58,867 nucleotides of DNA, taken from the NCBI GenBank assembly GCA_017442535.1, contig JAFRZL010000037.1:1-58867 (forward strand), in the 5' to 3' direction. This document shows positions 52,368-58,867 of the stretch, one piece after another. The DNA comes from Bacillota bacterium. Lineage in GTDB: Bacteria; Bacillota; Clostridia; Lachnospirales; Bianqueaceae. The notes beneath the pieces are model-generated. The model searched no databases and had not been told where the DNA came from. It worked only from the letters and a program-made list of their open reading frames with translations. The translations under genes and the position numbers were made by a program. Position 1 is the stretch's first letter. Every line of letters begins with the position of its first letter.

Positions 52368-54059
52368 TCAATATCCCGCCGTCATCTCCTGCTTCAGCGC
52401 CTCGGTCAGGCGGTCCGCTTCTTCTGCGGTCTTGCCGTTGGAGCCAAAGTAGAACTTGATCTTGGGCTCGGTGCCGGAAGGACGCACGCAGACCCAGCAG
52501 TTGTTCTCCAGCACAAAGCGCAGGACGTTGGACTTCGGATAATCCAGATAACCCTTCTGATAATCCTGGATCTCCAGCACCTTGAGGCCGGCGATCTCGG
52601 TCTTGGGATCCGCACGCAGGCCATCCATGATAGCCTTCATCTTAGCGGCGCCCTCAATGCCTTCAAAAGCCATGGATACAACGGCTTCTTTGTAATATCC
52701 ATACTTCTGATACAGGGATTCCAGATAATCGTTCAGGCTCTGGCCGCGGGATTTGCAAATGGCTGCCATCTCGCAGATCAGCATGGCCGCACTCACCGCG
52801 TCTTTATCACGCGCATAGGTGCCGCACAGATATCCGTAGCTCTCTTCAAAGCCAAAGAGGAAGGTGCCCTTGCCGGTCAGCTCGCTCTTCAGGATCTGCT
52901 CGCCGATAAACTTGAAACCGGTCAGAACATTCCGGAGCTCTACGCCGTATTCTTCGGCCATGGGGCGGACCATCTCAGTGGTAACGATACTCTTGACGAT
53001 AAAGCCGTCGGCGGGCAGGCGGCCGGTTTTCTTGCGGGCTTCCAGCACATAATTGGTAAGCAGCATACCTGTCATATTACCGGTAAAGGTCTTATAGCCT
53101 TCCGGTGTCTTGACCATGATGCCGACACGGTCCGCATCGGGATCCGTTCCGACGATCAGATCGGCGTCGATCTGCTCCGCCAGTTTGCGGCCAAGCTCCA
53201 GCGCGCGCGGATCTTCGGGGTTCGGCAGTACTACAGTCGGGAAATTGCCGTCCGGCAGCTCCTGTTCTTTGACTACATGTACCTGGTTAAAACCGCACTC
53301 CGCGAGGATCCTGCGGACAGGCTTGTTGCCGGTGCCGTGCAGCGGGGTGTAGACGACCTTCAGATCGCCTGCGCACTTGGCGAGCGTCTCAGGGTCGATC
53401 AGGCGGCTCTTGATCTCCGCGATATAGGCGGCGTCCAGATCCTCGCCAATCTCCACGTACAGGCCCTTCGCCTCAGCTTCGGCTCTCGGCATGGTGCGGA
53501 TTCCGTCGAACATATCGACCTTCATCACATCATCGATGATTTCGCCGTCCATGGGAGGCGGTACCTGGCATCCGTCTTCCCAGTAAGCCTTGTAGCCGTT
53601 ATACTTGGCGGGATTGTGGCTGGCCGTGATGACGACACCGCTCTTGCATCCCAGCTTGCGGATGGTGAAGGACAGCTCCGGAACAGGTCTCAGCGACTCG
53701 AACACGTAGGTCTTGATGCCGTTGCCGTTAAATACGGCAGCCGTCTCACGGGCAAACAAATCTGATTTGTTGCGGGAATCGTATGCGATCGCGACACCCT
53801 TTTCGGCCGACTTGGGATCCTTGCGAAGCAGATAATTCGCAAGACCCTGTGTGGCATGGCGCACCGTATAGACGTTCATCCGGTTGGCACCGGCGGCAAT
53901 CACGCCGCGCAGGCCGGCGGTACCGAATTCAAGATCGCGGTAGAAACGGTCCTCGATCTCTTTCTCGTCCCCGGCAATAGCCCGGAGTTCCGCCTTGGTC
54001 TCTTCGTCCACCGCATCGGCGGCGAGCCAGCGCTCATACCTCGTTCTGTACTCTTCCAT
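52368..54059 (-). CDS. pgcA: Phosphoglucomutase/phosphomannomutase
   Basis: 563 aa, GGAGG upstream. All four domain motifs are present: phosphoserine loop TASHNP, metal loop DPDADR, sugar loop GFEES, phosphate loop RPSGTEPK. The N-terminal FGTAGLRG is typical of the long alpha-phosphoglucomutase (PgcA) type. It interconverts glucose-1- and -6-phosphate and so feeds UDP-glucose. It lies 65 nt after the PEGA-domain gene with no terminator between, so it may share that transcript. Confidence 0.94.
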   Translation of the reverse strand: MEEYRTRYERWLAADAVDEETKAELRAIAGDEKEIEDRFYRDLEFGTAGLRGVIAAGANRMNVYTVRHATQGLANYLLRKDPKSAEKGVAIAYDSRNKSDLFARETAAVFNGNGIKTYVFESLRPVPELSFTIRKLGCKSGVVITASHNPAKYNGYKAYWEDGCQVPPPMDGEIIDDVMKVDMFDGIRTMPRAEAEAKGLYVEIGEDLDAAYIAEIKSRLIDPETLAKCAGDLKVVYTPLHGTGNKPVRRILAECGFNQVHVVKEQELPDGNFPTVVLPNPEDPRALELGRKLAEQIDADLIVGTDPDADRVGIMVKTPEGYKTFTGNMTGMLLTNYVLEARKKTGRLPADGFIVKSIVTTEMVRPMAEEYGVELRNVLTGFKFIGEQILKSELTGKGTFLFGFEESYGYLCGTYARDKDAVSAAMLICEMAAICKSRGQSLNDYLESLYQKYGYYKEAVVSMAFEGIEGAAKMKAIMDGLRADPKTEIAGLKVLEIQDYQKGYLDYPKSNVLRFVLENNCWVCVRPSGTEPKIKFYFGSNGKTAEEADRLTEALKQEMTAGY

Positions 54060-54124
54060 TAATACAATTCCTCCTTTATTGGATTGTAAATGATCGGTTG
54101 ATTATTCATCATCCGTATAAATAT

Positions 54125-56206
54125 TTAACCTTCCGCGGATGAATCCTCGCCTGCGGCGGGGCCGGAGCCGCCCACCTCATCCGGGGCGTCTTCGGGTGAA
54201 TTGACCTCTCCGGGCACTTCCGGAGCAGAAATATCTTCAGGCACACTCTCCGGCTCCGAAGATTCCTGTTCAGAGGCTTCCTGCTCAGAGGACTCCTCCG
54301 GGGCGGAGCTTTCTTCGGCAGAGCTTTCTTCGAGAGAGCTCTCCTCGGGTGCAGAGCTTTCTTCAGCCGAACTCTCCTCGATAGAGCTCTCCTCTGCGGA
54401 ACTTTCTTCTACAGAACTTTCCTCCTCCGAGCTCTCCTCGGCCGAACTCTCGGGCTTCGAACTGATTTCTTCAGAACTTTCGGGGGCGGAGCTCTGCTCA
54501 ACCGGCACAAACTTGGAGAAATACAGGTCGATCACCGGAGAGGAATTATTGTCGATCCGCAGTGTATACATCAGGACTTCATAGCCGGGATGGATCAGCG
54601 CGAGTGAATAAGTCCCCACGGGCACGGTGAAACGAAGCGCGTTCCCGTTATAGGTCCCGATATATTCTCCATTGCTGTAAAGGTCCGTTCCCGTCATCGA
54701 AGCCGAAACGGATACGCGGAACTGCGTAGCCTTGAGCTTGTATTCAAAGACGGAATACGGCTGCTGAATGTTCAGCACCTCCTCGATGCTCTCAAATCCG
54801 TCCGATTCGATCAGCAGTGTGTGCTCACCGTACGTCAGCGTAAAGCTTCGCTCCGTCTGTTCCTCACCGTCGATTGTCACGCGCGCCCCGTCGTCCGGTG
54901 TGATCTGCAGAACGACCTGACCGGTTTTTTCCTCTTCCAGGCGGATTTCCAGCTCCTTGCGGATCGAAGCCACGACAAAGACGGTCCCCGAGCCCACCAC
55001 CTGGTCATCCTTACGGACCTCGTAACGGTTAAAGCCCTCTGTCAGTACGATGGGCATCATATCGGGCTTGATCTCGGTCTCGACCTGACTGCCGACCTGC
55101 GGAATAAAGGAGATGATCATGCCTTCGAGTTCTTCCGCATTGGTGATCGTTACGGTTCCGATGGAATGGGTGACGCGGATCATGTAAATATGATTATCCA
55201 CCACCGTCATATTGAGAACGTACTGGCCTGTGATCTCGGCGGGATCCAGGTCCTCGCCCTTATACTGGCAGATCAGATGGTCATCGTAATGATAGGTTTT
55301 CTTCTGAACTTTGATGGTCTGACGGCCCGCGTCAGTTTCCGCTCCGATCACATCTTTCATGATCGTGGCGCCGGCCGAAATTCTGAGCCGCTGGATCTTA
55401 TCCGTAGCGCCGTGCAGGTAGGAAACCTCCACCAGATCGCCGACCGCGAGCGTTTCCGCCGTGACCTGCGTGCCGGCCGCGTCCATTATCTGCCCCGCAT
55501 TCGCGAGATTGAATTCCATCTCTTCCTGCTGATCGGCCGAGTAGATCCGGATGATATCCTTATCCAGATCCAACTGTGTAATAATGCCGAAAAGCGATGC
55601 GTTGGAATAGCTCTCTTCCTCAGAAGACTCCTCTTCGGAAGAGGAATCCGGAGCCGCGCTCCTGGCGTTATCCTGCCAGCGCTTGGACAGAAGCAGCAGC
55701 AGTATGATGGCGGCTGCGACGATGACATAAGCGACCAGGAGAGCAATGCGGACCGGTTTGCCCGCGTCCACCGCTTCGTCGTCCTCTTCTTCGTCTTCTT
55801 CCTCCGGCTCTTCCCGGTTGATAGTATGCTCCATATCATCCACAGGCTCACGCGGGACAGAAGCGGTCTTCATGGCGTGAAGGCTGTCCGTATGCCTCTC
55901 CGGCTTATAGATACGGACCTGCTCCTCCGGGGCGGCGGCCGCGGCACTCACGGCAGCAACGGACGCCGCCGCCACAGCGGGCCGCGCATCTTTAGACGCG
56001 GGCGCCTCACTCTCGGGCATTTCAAAAAACTCCGAGGCCGGCAGCTCGTTATAAATCACTTTTTCGGGCGGAATCAGGCCTGTTTTAGCCACATCCGCCT
56101 CATTGCGAGGTGCAAATTCCATCTCGGCGCGCAGCTCCTCCTCGCGCCGTCTTCTCTCTGTATTCGCGGTATCCGAGCCAGTTTTTCTGCTCCAATCCGT
56201 ATCCAT
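54125..56206 (-). CDS. Membrane protein with PEGA domains and Glu/Ser-rich tail
   Basis: 693 aa from the ATG at 56206 (AAAGGA upstream; the earlier TTG overlaps the ribosome site). A 160-residue acidic cytoplasmic region with an Ala-rich stretch and EEEDEEEDDE leads to one transmembrane helix (about 165-185). Outside are a Ser/Glu linker, a beta-rich region, and two PEGA-like repeats (VTIDGEEQTERSFTLTYGEHTLLIESDGF and DLYSNGEYIGTYNGNALRFTVPVGTYSLAL). About 130 residues of ESSAEESS-type low complexity end the protein. A surface-attached carbohydrate- or protein-binding role is possible. It starts 22 nt after cca. Confidence 0.85.
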   Translation of the reverse strand: MDTDWSRKTGSDTANTERRRREEELRAEMEFAPRNEADVAKTGLIPPEKVIYNELPASEFFEMPESEAPASKDARPAVAAASVAAVSAAAAAPEEQVRIYKPERHTDSLHAMKTASVPREPVDDMEHTINREEPEEEDEEEDDEAVDAGKPVRIALLVAYVIVAAAIILLLLLSKRWQDNARSAAPDSSSEEESSEEESYSNASLFGIITQLDLDKDIIRIYSADQQEEMEFNLANAGQIMDAAGTQVTAETLAVGDLVEVSYLHGATDKIQRLRISAGATIMKDVIGAETDAGRQTIKVQKKTYHYDDHLICQYKGEDLDPAEITGQYVLNMTVVDNHIYMIRVTHSIGTVTITNAEELEGMIISFIPQVGSQVETEIKPDMMPIVLTEGFNRYEVRKDDQVVGSGTVFVVASIRKELEIRLEEEKTGQVVLQITPDDGARVTIDGEEQTERSFTLTYGEHTLLIESDGFESIEEVLNIQQPYSVFEYKLKATQFRVSVSASMTGTDLYSNGEYIGTYNGNALRFTVPVGTYSLALIHPGYEVLMYTLRIDNNSSPVIDLYFSKFVPVEQSSAPESSEEISSKPESSAEESSEEESSVEESSAEESSIEESSAEESSAPEESSLEESSAEESSAPEESSEQEASEQESSEPESVPEDISAPEVPGEVNSPEDAPDEVGGSGPAAGEDSSAEG

Positions 56207-56228
56207 CGTCAATTCCTTTCTCTACTCC

Positions 56229-57590
56229 TTATATATCTCCCGCCGCAGGATCCTCCTGCCTCGGCAGCGCCTCGGCAACCTGCAGCAATAATTCTCTCTG
56301 ATTCAATTCGGGATGATCCAGCACCTGGCGCAAAAGCTCCTGCAGGATCTGTCCGATCCTCCGTCCGGGTCTGAATCCCAGCCGGATCAGATCATTCCCC
56401 GTAACCGCCAGATCCGCCAGTTTATAGCAATGTCCTTCCCGGATGATCTTACGGTACAATTCTTCCGCCCGGTCCAGCTGATCCAGCGACTGCTGCAGAT
56501 ACTGCGGATTGCGGGCCGCGGCATCCGCCCGCTGCAGCGCCTGCAGATAGGGATAAAACCCGTCCGGCAGACGGTTCAGCAAGATACGCATTTCTCTCTC
56601 ATCCTCCGGAAAAGCATTATCGTGGCAGGCAACTGCCGTGACCACCGCGTGCCGCGTTTCGTTATCGAATTTAAGCCTGCGCATGATCGTATCCGCCATC
56701 CGGGCGCTGACCTCGTCATGTCCCTTAAAATGATCCGTGCCCTGAGCATCCGTCGTACGGCAGGCCGGCTTGCCGATATCATGCAGCAGCGCCGCCCAAC
56801 GCACCACCCGGTCACACGGTGCGGCTTCCGCTGTGCGGATCAGATGCTCCCCGACTGTATAAAGGTGATACGGTGTATGCTGCGGCGTCTCGTCGCAGGC
56901 CTGCCATTCCGGCAGAATCTGCTGCAGCAGGCCGCTCTTGTAAACCTGCCTGAGCAATCCGGGATGCTCCGAGCAGATCAGCTGATCCAGCTCCTCACGG
57001 ATCCTCTCTTGGCTCACATTCGCGAGCAGCGGTGCCTTACGGCTGATCGCAAGCTCCGTCCGCTGATCCAGCAGAAATCCGAACCTCGCGGCAAAGCGGT
57101 ATGCCCTGAGCATACGCAGCGCGTCTTCTTCAAAACGCTCCATCGGGTCACCGACGCAGCGGATCCTTCCGGCCCGGATATCCTCGCAGCCTCCGAACAG
57201 ATCCACCAGCCCGGTCCTGGGATGCCAGGCCATCGCATTCATCGTAAAATCGCGGCGCTTCAGATCCTCCGCGAGACGTTGGGTAAACTGTACCGAATCC
57301 GGCCTCCGGTGATCGGTATACTGTCCGTCCACGCGAAAAGTCGTCACCTCATAGGTCTCGGTGCCCAGCCTTACGCTCACCGTCCCGTGCTCGATTCCGG
57401 TATCATAGGTATTTCTGAAAATCTTCTTGACATCCTGAGGCTTGGCAGAAGTGGTAATGTCCCAGTCCTTCGGAGCATGTCCCATCACGCTGTCCCTCAC
57501 GCAGCCTCCGACAATATAGGCCTCGAAGCCGTGCTGCTCCAGCTCCTTCAAAATCAACCCGACATTCTCGGGAACCATGATCCTCTGCAT
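56229..57590 (-). CDS. cca: CCA tRNA nucleotidyltransferase
   Basis: 453 aa, AGAGGTG upstream. IVGGCVRDSVMG is the class II nucleotidyltransferase GG motif, DWDITT the metal-binding DxD, and RRDFTMNAMA and EDALRMLRAYRFAARFGF the template regions. A C-terminal HD domain has LLHDIGKP and GHDEVSA. It adds or repairs the tRNA 3' CCA end. First gene of a run with the PEGA protein; promoter at 57608-57636. Confidence 0.95.
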   Translation of the reverse strand: MQRIMVPENVGLILKELEQHGFEAYIVGGCVRDSVMGHAPKDWDITTSAKPQDVKKIFRNTYDTGIEHGTVSVRLGTETYEVTTFRVDGQYTDHRRPDSVQFTQRLAEDLKRRDFTMNAMAWHPRTGLVDLFGGCEDIRAGRIRCVGDPMERFEEDALRMLRAYRFAARFGFLLDQRTELAISRKAPLLANVSQERIREELDQLICSEHPGLLRQVYKSGLLQQILPEWQACDETPQHTPYHLYTVGEHLIRTAEAAPCDRVVRWAALLHDIGKPACRTTDAQGTDHFKGHDEVSARMADTIMRRLKFDNETRHAVVTAVACHDNAFPEDEREMRILLNRLPDGFYPYLQALQRADAAARNPQYLQQSLDQLDRAEELYRKIIREGHCYKLADLAVTGNDLIRLGFRPGRRIGQILQELLRQVLDHPELNQRELLLQVAEALPRQEDPAAGDI

Positions 57591-57607
57591 TATTTCACCT
57601 CTATATC

Positions 57608-57636
57608 AGTATATCACAGAAAAAAGGATTTTTCAA
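57608..57636 (-). promoter_or_regulatory. Promoter of cca
   Basis: -35 TTGAAA (57631-57636), 17-nt spacer, -10 TATACT (57608-57613). The start codon is only 18 nt past the -10. Confidence 0.75.
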
Positions 57637-57758
57637 TTACAAGATCGCAAAGCCGCGAGATTTCTGTTTTGAAACGAATGCAATCTTATTATCAAATGAG
57701 GATTACCCGCTGCTAACATGTAAATTTTGGTGAATTCGATAAAGTTAGAATAAACTAC

Positions 57759-57787
57759 TTGATTTTTTCTCAAAATTTAGCTATAAT
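57759..57787 (+). promoter_or_regulatory. Promoter of the Lrp/AsnC gene
   Basis: -35 TTGATT (57759-57764), 17-nt spacer, -10 TATAAT (57782-57787). Confidence 0.75.
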
Positions 57788-57826
57788 ATAAATACGAACC
57801 AATCCCCTATAAGAGGAGGTGTGTCC

Positions 57827-58264
57827 ATGGATCGCGTTGATAGGCTGATAATTTCATTATTACAGGAGAACGCGCGTACCTCTTTGTCCGAAATCAGCAG
57901 TAAAGTATCTTTATCTGTATCCGCTGTCAGCGAGCGAATTCGCAAGTTGGAATCTTCCGGATTGATCAAGTGCTATACCGCTATCTTGGATCCGCACGCG
58001 TTTAAGAGGGATTTCTGCGTCCTCCTGTTTGTCAAATTGACTGGGCCCGCGTTTCCTCAGGAACTGCAGGATTTTGTCCGCTCCCGCTCGGAGATCGTCG
58101 AGTGTTACACACTGGCCGGCTCCTATGACCTTGGCATCAAAGTGTTGACCGAATCTCAGACGACCTTTGAAGCATTCGTAAACGACCTGCGTGCTCTCCC
58201 CCATATCGTAACGGTGGATTGCCAGATGGTACTTTCCGTTTTCAAAACGGATTATTCTTTCTAA
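57827..58264 (+). CDS. Lrp/AsnC-family transcription regulator
   Basis: 145 aa from the ATG at 57827 (AGGAGG 7 nt upstream). Residues 1-60 are an AsnC helix-turn-helix (DRLIISLLQENARTSLSEIS, LSVSAVSERIRKLESSGLIKCY). Residues 65-140 are the ligand-binding RAM domain (ECYTLAGSYDLGIKVL). Such proteins bind an amino acid and regulate amino acid metabolism or transport. No adjacent metabolic gene identifies the ligand; a gene to the right of the window could be its target. Confidence 0.94.
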   Translation: MDRVDRLIISLLQENARTSLSEISSKVSLSVSAVSERIRKLESSGLIKCYTAILDPHAFKRDFCVLLFVKLTGPAFPQELQDFVRSRSEIVECYTLAGSYDLGIKVLTESQTTFEAFVNDLRALPHIVTVDCQMVLSVFKTDYSF

Positions 58265-58449
58265 CCGGACACTTTCACAGCCTCCGGCCAGCGTTTTCTA
58301 CTGCGCCAATAAGGTATTCTCCATACAAATTCGAAAGGATTCCACTGCCGAATACTTATCGGCTCCTCCCGGTTGTCAATGTATTTCATAGAGAGGGCCA
58401 ATCCACTTACCAAATGGATTTCTATTGTCGTAACCATTTTTAAGACCTA

Positions 58450-58471
58450 AACCACCCGAAGGGTGGTTTTT
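58450..58471 (+). terminator. Terminator downstream of the Lrp/AsnC gene
   Basis: AACCACCC-GAA-GGGTGGTT hairpin followed by TTTTG, about 185 nt past the stop. The stretch 58265-58449 shows no gene. Confidence 0.7.
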
Positions 58472-58527
58472 GATACAAAAGGCCCGAGTGCGCGGACCAA
58501 ACCAAAACCACAAAAAACAGCCTGACA

Positions 58528-58616
58528 CCCTTGGGCCATCGGCCCAAGGGCCTTTCAGCAGACAAAGGGCTGCAGGATTGAACTCGTTCAAGCCTGCAGC
58601 CCTTTTCTGCTGAAAG
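58528..58616. repeat. Two adjacent large palindromes
   Basis: CCCTTGGGCC-ATC-GGCCCAAGGG (58528-58550) is a perfect 10-bp hairpin. It touches a 65-nt inverted repeat (58552-58616): CTTTCAGCAGA, then AAAGGGCTGCAGG, centre, CCTGCAGCCCTTT, TCTGCTGAAAG, with only a few mismatches. This is far larger than a usual terminator and may be a mobile repeat or a folded RNA. Confidence 0.85.
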
Positions 58617-58682
58617 ACTGTGCTGACGGCGGAGCCGAAAGCACAGGTGGCAGGCTGATAATCCGATTGATTTTGCCGGTCC

Positions 58683-58867
58683 GCATATGAGGGCCGCCAC
58701 ACCCGAGCGGGGCGAAGCCCCGCGAGTGTATGAGGACAGCAGCGAAGCTTGCATATGCACCGCCACACACGAGCGGGGCGAAGCCCCGCGAGTGTCCGGG
58801 GACAGCAGCGAAGCTCGCATATGCGCCGCTACACACGAGCGGGGCGAAGCCCCGCGAGTGTATGAGG
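58683..58867. repeat. 66-bp repeat array with GCGGGGC-GAA-GCCCCGC hairpins
   Basis: Three units, the last cut by the window edge. The hairpin core CGAGCGGGGCGAAGCCCCGC starts at 58704, 58770 and 58836, exactly 66 bp apart. Units also share GCATATG and GACAGCAGCGAAGCT. Because 66 is a multiple of three, several frames stay open on the minus strand, but no ribosome site supports them. Confidence 0.9.

Noticed and set aside
54201..54584. Ser/Glu-rich 127-codon frame on the plus strand
   Set aside because: It mirrors the Glu/Ser codon repeat of the PEGA-protein tail on the other strand.
58440..58836. Repetitive proteins of 82-130 aa on the minus strand
   Set aside because: They are translations of the palindromes and the 66-bp repeat in overlapping frames; no frame has a ribosome site.

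Overview
The window looks like a piece of chromosome from an anaerobic, moderately GC-rich Clostridia, most like an uncultivated or gut/rumen Lachnospiraceae-type bacterium. The evidence is a one-polypeptide pyruvate:ferredoxin oxidoreductase, a T-box leader on thrS, a tmk-darA-holB-ricT-trmN6-rsmI gene order like that of Bacillus, Gram-positive lipoprotein signals, and signal-less GH2 and GH28 glycosidases that point to intracellular sugar use. I see no rRNA, tRNA, CRISPR array, transposase or phage genes. Most genes are on the minus strand. The exceptions are three plus-strand blocks (19.3-26.3 kb, 29.6-33.6 kb and 57.8-58.3 kb).

Layout. 1-267: start of a secreted protein cut by the window edge. 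0.6-4.2 kb: heterodimeric ABC exporter pair with one degenerate ATP site. 4.4-8.0 kb: four tightly packed minus-strand genes (pseudo-esterase, esterase, lipoprotein, lipase with a WXG100-like tail). 8.1-8.75 kb: two unrelated tandem arrays (39-bp and 32-bp units). 8.9-13.2 kb: S9 peptidase and T-box-controlled thrS. 13.3-19.1 kb: a lipoprotein with a Cys/His cluster, an alpha/beta hydrolase plus Asp-box propeller pair, and an internally duplicated membrane protein. 19.3-23.9 kb: four-gene plus-strand operon (UDP-galactopyranose-mutase-like flavoprotein, GT-C glycosyltransferase, alpha-toroid protein, zinc-ribbon membrane protein). 23.9-26.3 kb: GH2. 26.5-29.5 kb: second Cys/His lipoprotein with a small secreted peptide, RdgB, and an atypical response regulator. 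29.6-33.6 kb: GH28, then an XRE-TPR regulator overlapping an MFS exporter. 33.6-36.9 kb: MBL-fold protein, PgsA-type enzyme, and a second esterase/pseudo-esterase pair. 37-40.5 kb: pyruvate:ferredoxin oxidoreductase. 40.7-48.8 kb: ten-gene housekeeping operon (tmk to a cyclophilin lipoprotein). 49-52.1 kb: modular GH25 lysozyme. 52.4-57.6 kb: phosphosugar mutase, PEGA-domain protein, cca. 57.8-58.3 kb: Lrp/AsnC regulator. The right edge is filled with large palindromes and a 66-bp repeat array.

The two most unusual features are these. First, there are two separate two-gene units in which a catalytically dead esterase homologue (nucleophile Ser replaced by Asp in one and Gly in the other, with the C-terminal His also lost) is immediately followed by an active-looking paralogue. 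Second, a GxSxG lipase carries a WXG100/LXG-like domain at its C terminus and is preceded by a lipoprotein gene. That layout recalls the type VII-secreted 'reverse' lipase toxin and lipoprotein immunity arrangement described in Staphylococcus aureus. All functions here are read from sequence alone; no searches were run.
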